From Pseudomonadota bacterium (lineage in GTDB: Bacteria > Pseudomonadota > Gammaproteobacteria > Burkholderiales > SHXO01): a stretch of 28,189 nucleotides of DNA. Of the stretch, positions 22,697 through 28,189 are shown piece after piece. Each line of letters starts with the position of its first letter. Position 1 is the stretch's first letter. Location: the NCBI GenBank assembly GCA_023430065.1, contig JAEZCG010000166.1, positions 1-28,189 on the forward strand, in the 5' to 3' direction. The notes beneath the pieces are model-generated. The model did no database searches and was not told the DNA's origin. It was given only the letters and a program-made list of their open reading frames with translations. A program made the translations under genes and the position numbers.

Positions 22697-23554
22697 ACGA
22701 AGTTCAGCGTACAAACGGCGGTGCTGCCCGAACTCGATTGCGAGCAAGTGGTGCGCAGACTCGCGCAGCACGGCTACGATGGCGTGGAATGGCGGGTGCA
22801 CGATGCCTACCACCTGGCGCCGCGCGACCTGCCGGTGCGTGCGCGCGAGATCAAGCGACTGTGCGACGACCACGGCCTCGAGGTCTCCTGTCTGATGGGC
22901 TATGCGCCGCTGCGCGATCTCGAGCAGCAGCGCTGGTTCGGGGAGGCGTGCGCAGTCATGCAGTGTCCGCGCTACCGCCCCGGCGCCACGATCTACGACG
23001 GCAGCCGTTCCTACAGCAAGTTGCTGCGCGAGACCGTGGATGCGCTGGGCGCGGTGATCGAGGTCGTCGCGCCGTTCGGCGCCAAGCCGGTCATCGAAAC
23101 CCACTTCAATACCATCGCGCCCAGTGCCTCGCTGGCGCTGCGCGTGGTCGAGCACTTCGACCCGGCACGCGTGGGTGTCAACTACGATCCCGCCAATCTG
23201 GTCATCGAGGGGCGGGAGACCTGGCGCATGGGCCTGGAACTGCTCGGCCCCTACCTCGACTATGTGCATGCGAAGAACGCCGCGTGGGTACGTGAGGACG
23301 GGCGCTGGCGCTGGGTGTTCGCGTCGATGCGCGACGGGCAGGCCGACTGGCCCGAGATCATGCGCGCCCTGCGCGCGGTCGGTTACGACGGCACCATTGC
23401 GTTCGAGAATTTTTTCGAAGTGCCGATTCGCACTACCGGTTTCGTCGGCGAGGATCTCACGCAGCACGTCGAGCGCTACCGCGACATCGACGAGCGCCTG
23501 GCCGACGACCTCGCCTACCTCTCGACCTTACTCGAGCGCCTGGTCGCGGACTGA
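22697..23554 (+). CDS. Sugar-isomerase-like TIM barrel (AP endonuclease 2/hydroxypyruvate isomerase superfamily), probable ACG start
   Basis: From ACG 22697 the protein has 285 residues and begins (M)KFSVQTAVLPELDCEQVVRRLAQHGYDGVEWRV, which supplies the expected first strand of the barrel. GGGAGG at 22686-22691 is five bases upstream of this ACG. The first usual start codon in frame, GTG 22721, would remove strand one. Metal ligands fit the superfamily: Glu134 in VIETHFN, Asp164 in NYDPANL, His191 in YVHAKNA and Glu237 in AFENFF. Such enzymes isomerise or epimerise small sugars and hydroxy-acids using a divalent cation. The exact substrate is unknown. The gene is divergent from the Nramp-like operon and its 3' end faces the reductase gene across 16 bases. 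Confidence 0.82.
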   Translation, partial: TKFSVQTAVLPELDCEQVVRRLAQHGYDGVEWRVHDAYHLAPRDLPVRAREIKRLCDDHGLEVSCLMGYAPLRDLEQQRWFGEACAVMQCPRYRPGATIYDGSRSYSKLLRETVDALGAVIEVVAPFGAKPVIETHFNTIAPSASLALRVVEHFDPARVGVNYDPANLVIEGRETWRMGLELLGPYLDYVHAKNAAWVREDGRWRWVFASMRDGQADWPEIMRALRAVGYDGTIAFENFFEVPIRTTGFVGEDLTQHVERYRDIDERLADDLAYLSTLLERLVAD

Positions 23555-23570
23555 GGCTGCGCGCTCGACT

Positions 23571-24944
23571 TCACACGACTGCCGGTCGCGCATTGCGCAA
23601 GGTCACCAGTTCCTCCGATACCGTCGGGTGGATGGCCACGGTGTCGTCGAAATCGCGCTTGGTCGCGCCCATCTGCACGGCCACCGCGAATCCCTGCAGC
23701 ATCTCGTCCGCACCCGGACCGATGACGTGGCAGCCGACCACGCGTTCCTCCGGACCTGCCACCACCAGCTTCATCGCCGCCTTCACTTTGCGCGTGGTAA
23801 AGGCGTGCAGCATCGGCGTGAACTTCGCCTGGTATACCTTCACCGCCTCGGCGCCGTAACGCAGGACCGCCTGCGGTTCGCTCAAACCGACGGTGCCGAC
23901 CGGTGGATGGCTGAACATCACGGTCGGAATGTTCTCGTAGTCGAGCTTGCGCTCCGGCATGCCGCCGAACAGCCGGTCCGCGAGCCGGCGCCCCGCAGCG
24001 ATCGCCACCGGCGTCAGTGCCACCCGACCGGTCACATCGCCGACCGCGTAGATGCCCTCGGCCCCGGTCTCCTGGAATTCATCGGTGATGACGAAGCCCA
24101 TCTGGTCGCATGCCAGCCCCGTCGCGTTCAGATCCAGGGTGCGGGTATTCGGCGCGCGGCCGATGGCCCAGATCACCGTATCGAATCCGCCCACGCGCGT
24201 GCCGCTGTCGCACACGATGGTGAGGGTGCCGTCGCTCTCGCGACGCAGCCCGTCGACCTGCGAGTTGGTGACGAATTCGATGTTCTCCGCGCGCATGTGC
24301 TCCATCAGGTTCTCGCGCAGCATGGGATCGAAGCTCATCACCAGGTGATCGCGCCGCAGGATCAGCGTGACCTCGCTGCCGAGCGCGTGCAGCACGCCGG
24401 ACAGTTCCGCTGCGATGTAGCCGGCGCCCACGATCGCCACCTTGCGCGGCAGACTTGCCAGTTCGAAGAACCCGTCCGAGGTGATGCCGAGTTCGGCGCC
24501 GGGCACGTCGGGCATGATGGGGTGGCCACCGGTTGCAATCAACACGTGTTTCGCGCGGTAGCGCGCGCCGTTCACCTCGACGGTTCGCGGGCCGACGAAG
24601 CGCGCTTCGCCTTGCACCAATTCGACCTTGTTCCCGGCGAGATAGCGCGCGTAGTGTCCATTGAGTTCGCGCACGTGGCGGTCGCGCTCCTCCTTCAGCC
24701 GCGCCCAGTCGAAGCCCTTGCGCTCGACCTCGAAACCGTAGTCCGCGGCATCCTCCAGGGCGTGGCCGATCTGGGCGGCATTCCACATCACCTTCTTGGG
24801 AACACAGCCGACGTTGACGCAGGTGCCGCCCAAACGGCCCTTTTCGATGAGCAGACAGCGCGCGCCGTACAGTGCCGCGCGGTTGGACGCTGCGACGCCG
24901 CCGCTGCCGCCGCCGATGGTGATGAGATCGAAATCCTGCGTCAT
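23571..24944 (-). CDS. gor: Glutathione-disulfide reductase-like flavoprotein
   Basis: A protein of 457 residues from ATG 24944 ([16 protein letters not shown]). The FAD-binding GxGxxG is at 11-16. The redox disulfide is Cys42-V-N-V-G-Cys47, the glutathione-reductase form ([12 protein letters not shown]). The NADPH domain has [27 protein letters not shown], with Arg residues after the second strand that favour NADPH over NADH. The second FAD motif is [10 protein letters not shown]. The C-terminal interface domain ends with the catalytic HPTVSEE. Function: NADPH-dependent reduction of glutathione disulfide or a related thiol in the cytoplasm. Trypanothione-reductase-like or other low-molecular-weight-thiol specificity cannot be excluded. 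The true start is preferred over upstream ATG 24998, which sits in a palindrome. Confidence 0.9.
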   Translation of the reverse strand: MTQDFDLITIGGGSGGVAASNRAALYGARCLLIEKGRLGGTCVNVGCVPKKVMWNAAQIGHALEDAADYGFEVERKGFDWARLKEERDRHVRELNGHYARYLAGNKVELVQGEARFVGPRTVEVNGARYRAKHVLIATGGHPIMPDVPGAELGITSDGFFELASLPRKVAIVGAGYIAAELSGVLHALGSEVTLILRRDHLVMSFDPMLRENLMEHMRAENIEFVTNSQVDGLRRESDGTLTIVCDSGTRVGGFDTVIWAIGRAPNTRTLDLNATGLACDQMGFVITDEFQETGAEGIYAVGDVTGRVALTPVAIAAGRRLADRLFGGMPERKLDYENIPTVMFSHPPVGTVGLSEPQAVLRYGAEAVKVYQAKFTPMLHAFTTRKVKAAMKLVVAGPEERVVGCHVIGPGADEMLQGFAVAVQMGATKRDFDDTVAIHPTVSEELVTLRNARPAVV

Positions 24945-24986
24945 GCTTGCGAGATGGAAGGTGAAAGGAAGCGGGAGTTTGCCCGA

Positions 24987-24998
24987 ATGCCCGGGCAT
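24987..24998. promoter_or_regulatory. Perfect 12-base palindrome between divergent reductase genes
   Basis: ATGCCCGGGCAT lies in the 92-base region between the gor-like gene and the PRISE-type gene. It may be an operator; no binding protein is known. In a G+C-rich genome a chance origin is possible. Confidence 0.25.
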
Positions 24999-25036
24999 GG
25001 CTCAAGATTCGGAACGTGTCGGGAGGAATCGATCGG

Positions 25037-26089
25037 ATGAAACGTGGCAAGGCCCTTGTCGTCGGCGCCACCGGTGTGGTCGGACGCTATCTTCTCATGC
25101 ATCTGCTGCAGACCGGTGCCTGGGATGTGGTCGCCTTGTCGCGCCGCCGGCCGGACGTCGCCGGCGACTATGTCCATCTGGCGGTCGATCTCACCGACCG
25201 GGCGGCGTGCCGAGCCGGCCTCTGGGCAGACAACGATCTCACCCATCTGTTCTACGCGGCGTACCTGGACCGCACCGATCTGGCGGAACTGGCAAGCGTG
25301 AACACGCTCATGCTGGAGAACGTCCTGGACGCCGTGGAGGATGCGGCGCACGGTCTGCGGCACGTGAACCTGGTCGAAGGCACGAAGTGGTATGGAAGCC
25401 ATCTCGGACCGTTCCGCACGCCAGCCAGGGAAAGCGACCCGCGCCACCTGCCGCCCAACATGTACTACGACCAGCAGGACCTGATCGAGGCGCGGCAGCG
25501 GGGAAAGCGATGGACCTGGTCGGCCGTGCGGCCGCACGCGGTGTGCGGCTTCTCGCTGGGCAGTCCGATGAACCTCGCGCTCGTGCTGGCGGTGTATGCA
25601 TGCATCTGCCGGGAACTGGGCGTTCCGCTCGCCTTTCCGGGGAAGCCCGCTGCCTACCGAGCGCTCTACCAGTGCACGGATTCGGGCCTGCTCGCGCGTG
25701 CCATCGAGTGGATGGCGACGCAGCCGCAGTGCGCGAACCAGGCCTTCAATGTGACCAATGGCGATTTGATCCGGTGGGAGAACCTGTTTCCGCGCTTCGC
25801 CCGGTTCTTCGACATGGACCTGGCGCCGGCCCGGCAGATCGCGCTCGCGCGCTTCATGGCCGACAAGGGCGGGGTATGGCAGCGCATGGTGAAGCGCCAC
25901 GGCCTCGTACCGCATCCGTTCGAGCAGCTGGCGGCGTGGCCGTTCGGCGATTTCGTATTCGGCTCCGACTACGACATCGTGTCGGACACGGGCAAGGTCC
26001 GTCGCGCCGGCTTCGTCGAGTGCGTGGATACGGAACAGATGTTTCTCGACCTGTTCGCGCGGCTGCGCGACGCGCGTGTGACGCCGTGA
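25037..26089 (+). CDS. PRISE-type short-chain reductase (progesterone 5-beta-reductase/iridoid synthase-like)
   Basis: A protein of 350 residues. I chose ATG 25037, preceded by GGGAGG, because it places the NADP-binding GATGVVG directly at the first strand (KALVVGATGVVGRYLL); the alternative GTG-type frame from 25016 adds only seven residues. Catalytic landmarks of the PRISE branch of extended SDRs are present: Lys117 in LVEGTKWYG and a Tyr pair 143-144 in NMYYDQQDLI. SAVRPHAVCGFSLGSPMNL, ALYQCTDSGLLARAIEWM and AFNVTNGDLIRWENLFPRFARFF are also family motifs. Bacterial members reduce activated C=C bonds of small enones; the physiological substrate here is unknown. It is divergent from the gor-like gene. 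Confidence 0.88.
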   Translation: MKRGKALVVGATGVVGRYLLMHLLQTGAWDVVALSRRRPDVAGDYVHLAVDLTDRAACRAGLWADNDLTHLFYAAYLDRTDLAELASVNTLMLENVLDAVEDAAHGLRHVNLVEGTKWYGSHLGPFRTPARESDPRHLPPNMYYDQQDLIEARQRGKRWTWSAVRPHAVCGFSLGSPMNLALVLAVYACICRELGVPLAFPGKPAAYRALYQCTDSGLLARAIEWMATQPQCANQAFNVTNGDLIRWENLFPRFARFFDMDLAPARQIALARFMADKGGVWQRMVKRHGLVPHPFEQLAAWPFGDFVFGSDYDIVSDTGKVRRAGFVECVDTEQMFLDLFARLRDARVTP

Positions 26090-26153
26090 CGCGGCTTCGG
26101 AAGGGGCGCATTGCCGTGCCGTCGACGACCGGGGCGGGCAACGCGCGAGCGGC

Positions 26154-26696
26154 TCAGTCCACCGGCGCGTACTCGACCCGCACGATCTCCAGGAGCTGGT
26201 CGCCGCCGGGTGCCTTGAAGACGAACTGATCGCCCTCCTGACGCTTGAGCAGCGCACGCGCGAGCGGCGATATCCACGAAATGCGCCCGCGCGAGACGTC
26301 CGTCTCGTCGATTCCGACGATGGTGTAGGTATTCTCCGTGCCGCGCTCGTCGGCGAGCGTCACGGTGGCCCCGAAGAAGACGCGGTCGGTATCCCGCCGG
26401 GCGGCCGGGTCGATCACCTCCGCAGCGTCGAGGCGGCGCGTGAGAAAGCGGATGCGACGGTCGATCTCGCGCAGCCGGCGCTTGCCGTAAAGGTAGTCGG
26501 CATTCTCCGAGCGGTCCCCGTTCGATGCGGCCCACGCGACGACTTTCACCAGGTCCGGACGCTCGCGGTCCAGCAGGTGCAGCGCCTCGTTCTTGAGCCG
26601 TGCGAACCCCGCGGGGGTGATGTAGTTCTTGCTGCCGGGCGGAATCGGCGGTACGCCGTCGTCCTCGTCGTCGTCGCCGGGTGGAAGGGTGCTCAT
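26154..26696 (-). CDS. greB: Transcription elongation factor GreB
   Basis: A protein of 180 residues. An acidic/Pro-rich N-terminal extension of about 22 residues (DDDEDDGVPPIPPGS) precedes the usual GreB start NYITPAGFARLKNEALHLL. The coiled-coil tip motif VAWAASNGDRSENADYLYGKRRLREIDRRIRFLTRRL contains the acidic residues that reach the polymerase active site, and GKRRLREID is the GreB rather than GreA form. The C-terminal FKBP-like domain has VFFGATVTLADE, TYTIVGIDETDVSRGRISWISPLARALL and GGDQLLEIVRVEY. GreB stimulates cleavage of backtracked RNA in stalled elongation complexes. ATG 26696 is preceded by a perfect TATAAT about 32 bases upstream. Confidence 0.95.
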   Translation of the reverse strand: MSTLPPGDDDEDDGVPPIPPGSKNYITPAGFARLKNEALHLLDRERPDLVKVVAWAASNGDRSENADYLYGKRRLREIDRRIRFLTRRLDAAEVIDPAARRDTDRVFFGATVTLADERGTENTYTIVGIDETDVSRGRISWISPLARALLKRQEGDQFVFKAPGGDQLLEIVRVEYAPVD

Positions 26697-26728
26697 GGAC
26701 AGCGCGATACGGATGAAACTGCCCGCGC

Positions 26729-26734
26729 ATTATA
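26729..26734 (-). promoter_or_regulatory. Consensus TATAAT -10 element for greB
   Basis: Read on the minus strand this is a perfect TATAAT, 32 bases upstream of the greB start. No good -35 hexamer lies 16-18 bases further upstream, so recognition may rely on other contacts. Confidence 0.5.
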
Positions 26735-26764
26735 CGGCGCGGCACGGAGGAGGCCGTCGTTGGT

Positions 26765-26770
26765 TAGAAT
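26765..26770 (+). promoter_or_regulatory. TAGAAT -10 element for the peroxiredoxin gene
   Basis: TTAGAAT stands 29 bases upstream of ATG 26800 and matches five of six -10 positions. No matching -35 is visible. The region is shared with the divergent greB promoter. Confidence 0.45.
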
Positions 26771-26799
26771 CGACCTCCCGATAGAGCAAGGAGACGATC

Positions 26800-27309
26800 A
26801 TGGCAATCAAGGTGGGAGATCGCGTGCCGAACGCGACCGTGTACGAGTTCATCGAGAACGAAACTCCCGGATGCAGCGTCGGGCCGAACGCGTTCAAGGT
26901 GGAGGACATGGTGCGCGGCAAGCGCATCGCCGTGTTCGGTCTGCCCGGCGCCTACACGCCGACCTGCTCGGCCAAGCACCTGCCCGGCTACATCGAGCAC
27001 GCCGATGCGCTGAAGGCTGCAAAGGTGGACGAGATCTGGTGCGTCTCGGTCAACGATGCATTCGTGATGGGGGCATGGGGTCGCGAACAGGGCGCGGCGA
27101 GCAAGGTGCGCATGATCGCCGACGGCAGCGGCGAGTGGACCCGCGCCCTGGGACTGGAACTGGATCTCACCGCCCGCGGGCTGGGCGTGCGCTCGCAGCG
27201 CTACTCCATGCTGTTGGAGGACGGGGTGGTCAAGTCGCTCAATATCGAGGAGGCGGGGAAGTACGAGGTCAGCACGCCGGAAAAGATGCTGGAGCAGGCC
27301 AGACGGTAG
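26800..27309 (+). CDS. Prx5-type peroxiredoxin
   Basis: A protein of 169 residues with a strong AAGGAG ribosome binding site. The peroxidatic Cys56 lies in GLPGAYTPTCSAKHLPGY, the P-x3-T-x2-C active-site loop in the Prx5/hybrid form. IWCVSVNDAFVMGAWG (with Cys81) and GEWTRALGLELDLTARGLGVRSQRYSMLLEDG are further landmarks of this subgroup. These enzymes reduce hydrogen peroxide and organic peroxides with glutathione or thioredoxin/glutaredoxin; here no fused glutaredoxin domain is present. Cys25 and Cys81 are other cysteines, and the resolving partner is not certain. The nearby gor-like gene could supply reduced glutathione, although the two are not in one operon. It is convergent with the hydrolase gene. 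Confidence 0.95.
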   Translation: MAIKVGDRVPNATVYEFIENETPGCSVGPNAFKVEDMVRGKRIAVFGLPGAYTPTCSAKHLPGYIEHADALKAAKVDEIWCVSVNDAFVMGAWGREQGAASKVRMIADGSGEWTRALGLELDLTARGLGVRSQRYSMLLEDGVVKSLNIEEAGKYEVSTPEKMLEQARR

Positions 27310-27324
27310 GCCTTCTGCTGTTCA

Positions 27325-27349
27325 CCGCCCCGACTTTCCGCCGGGGCGG
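27325..27349. terminator. Hairpin between convergent peroxiredoxin and hydrolase genes
   Basis: CCGCCCCG (27325-27332) and CGGGGCGG (27342-27349) form an eight-pair stem with a nine-base loop, 15 bases after the peroxiredoxin stop. No U-tract follows on either strand, so it may be a weak bidirectional terminator or only an mRNA 3'-end stabiliser. Confidence 0.45.
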
Positions 27350-27355
27350 GACCGA

Positions 27356-28144
27356 TCACACGAATGCGGCGAGCGCATCGAGCACCTCGTCCGGTTTTTC
27401 CGCCATCAGCGCGTGGCCGCTGCCGGCGATCTCCACCTTGCGCGCCTGCGGCATCGCGGCCATCAGGTCCCTGGTCGCACGCGGGGGCGTCATGATGTCC
27501 CGCTTGCCCAGCACGAGCAGAGCAGGGCATTTCACGCCTGCGGCTGCCGCGGCGCCATTCGCGTAGGCGTTGCAGGCGACGAAGTCGGTGTGCATCACGC
27601 CCGGCTTCTGACGCTGCATCAGGCGCAGGTTCTCGCCCATCACCCAGAATCCCGGACCGGGATTGCTCGGATAGTGCGCGCAGGACGAATGCGACCAGAT
27701 GTTGACCATGTCCTGCGCGAGCGGCTCGTCATCGCGCGTGGCGTTCAACAACTCATCCGATACGCGCATCGGAAAGGCGGTGCCCACCAGTGCAATCGCC
27801 CGCACCCGGTCCGGATGGCGCGCGGCGCATTCCAGCGCGATGAGCGAGCCCATGCTATGGCCCACCAGTGCTGCCTGCCCGATCTTCGCCGCGTCCATCA
27901 GCGCGACGATCCATTCCGCCATCTCCTCGACGCTCGCGAGCGGCAGACCGTCCGAGCGGCCATGGCCGGGCAGATCGACGGCGAGCACGCCGCGACCGTG
28001 GTGAGCGAGGTAGCGCGTCTGCAGCGTCCACACGCAGTGGTCGTGCTCGGCGCCGTGGATGAATACCACCGCAGGCAGTTTCGGATCGAATGGCTTGCCG
28101 CCGGTATAGGCGTAGGCCTTGCGGTCGTTGACGGTTAGGTCCAA
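27356..28144 (-). CDS. Alpha/beta-hydrolase fold enzyme
   Basis: A protein of 262 residues. The TTG at 28144 is the best start: GAGG is seven bases upstream and the protein then begins MDLTVNDRKAYAYTGG, as expected for the fold. The oxyanion motif is VFIHGAEHDHCVW. The nucleophile elbow is GHSMG with Ser97. Asp216 (LGKRDIMTPP) and His244 (GSGHALM) complete the triad. VLAVDLPGHGRSDG is typical of esterase/lactonase/haloalkane-type members with an alpha-helical cap (about 120-200). No specific substrate can be given. The rare TTG start suggests modest expression. The 5' leader contains the GAGG-rich repeated string at the window edge. Confidence 0.9.
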   Translation of the reverse strand: MDLTVNDRKAYAYTGGKPFDPKLPAVVFIHGAEHDHCVWTLQTRYLAHHGRGVLAVDLPGHGRSDGLPLASVEEMAEWIVALMDAAKIGQAALVGHSMGSLIALECAARHPDRVRAIALVGTAFPMRVSDELLNATRDDEPLAQDMVNIWSHSSCAHYPSNPGPGFWVMGENLRLMQRQKPGVMHTDFVACNAYANGAAAAAGVKCPALLVLGKRDIMTPPRATRDLMAAMPQARKVEIAGSGHALMAEKPDEVLDALAAFV

Positions 28145-28160
28145 TTCAAACCTCGTTAAA

Positions 28161-28189
28161 CACTGAGGACACAGAGGGACTCAGAGGAA
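28161..28189. repeat. GAGG-periodic short repeat at the window edge
   Basis: GAGG recurs at 28165, 28174 and 28184 in an A/C-rich setting (CACTGAGGAC, ACAGAGGGAC, TCAGAGGAA). The period is nine to ten bases and the repeat runs off the window. It resembles the ACACAGAGGAC-type intergenic repeats I remember from environmental proteobacterial genomes. Confidence 0.4.

Noticed and set aside
23124..25040. 638-codon plus-strand frame across the isomerase and gor-like genes
   Set aside because: It is out of frame with the isomerase gene and antisense to a complete glutathione-reductase-like gene; its translation has no recognisable domain.

Overview
The window is about 65% G+C with strongly biased codon use. 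It reads as chromosomal housekeeping and metabolic DNA from a proteobacterium, most likely a betaproteobacterium. The support is family-level: an OmpA-type protein with a Pro/Glu linker, a parE-parC operon, an RpoN-type promoter, GreB, a Prx5-type peroxiredoxin, and a 49-residue MCFEFEYLYW-type small protein of a kind I associate with that class. I see no rRNA, tRNA, CRISPR array, phage or intact transposase.

Layout. Positions 1-2113 (+) hold the 3' part of an OmpA-like gene, a NYN/LOTUS-domain protein and an unknown 117-residue ORF whose ribosome binding site lies in a hairpin. Positions 2138-4301 hold a secreted serine hydrolase (-), a cyclic-nucleotide-binding-domain protein (+) behind a good sigma54-like promoter, and the 49-residue protein (-). 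Positions 4506-6111 (-) hold a DksA/TraR-type zinc finger gene followed four bases later by an exported, possibly glycosidase-like protein. Positions 6234-11273 (+) form an HTH-like protein/parE/parC unit with overlapping genes. Positions 11369-13545 (-) are eutB-eutC (ethanolamine ammonia-lyase). Positions 13985-17379 hold a SulP transporter (+), a conserved hypothetical (-) and a DMT permease (+).

The most unusual block is 17444-22563 (-). In transcription order it has a Nramp-like transporter, a RidA-type deaminase, a second Nramp-like transporter, a CNNM/CorC-type membrane protein and a small exported DsbD-alpha-like protein. Both Nramp-like proteins align to the TM1 and TM6 regions of the family but lack the DPGN and MPH metal-site motifs. 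They carry G-S-G-E-L in TM1 and (S/A)-(G/T)-E-L in TM6. With RidA between them, this is the best candidate here for an undescribed transport/metabolism module, probably for a nitrogenous organic compound or an atypical cation.

Positions 22697-28144 hold a sugar-isomerase-like TIM barrel that appears to start at ACG (+), a glutathione-reductase-like enzyme (-), a PRISE-type reductase (+), GreB (-), a peroxiredoxin (+) and an alpha/beta hydrolase with a TTG start (-). Short degenerate repeat remnants lie at about 22655-22680 and at the right end (28161-28189).
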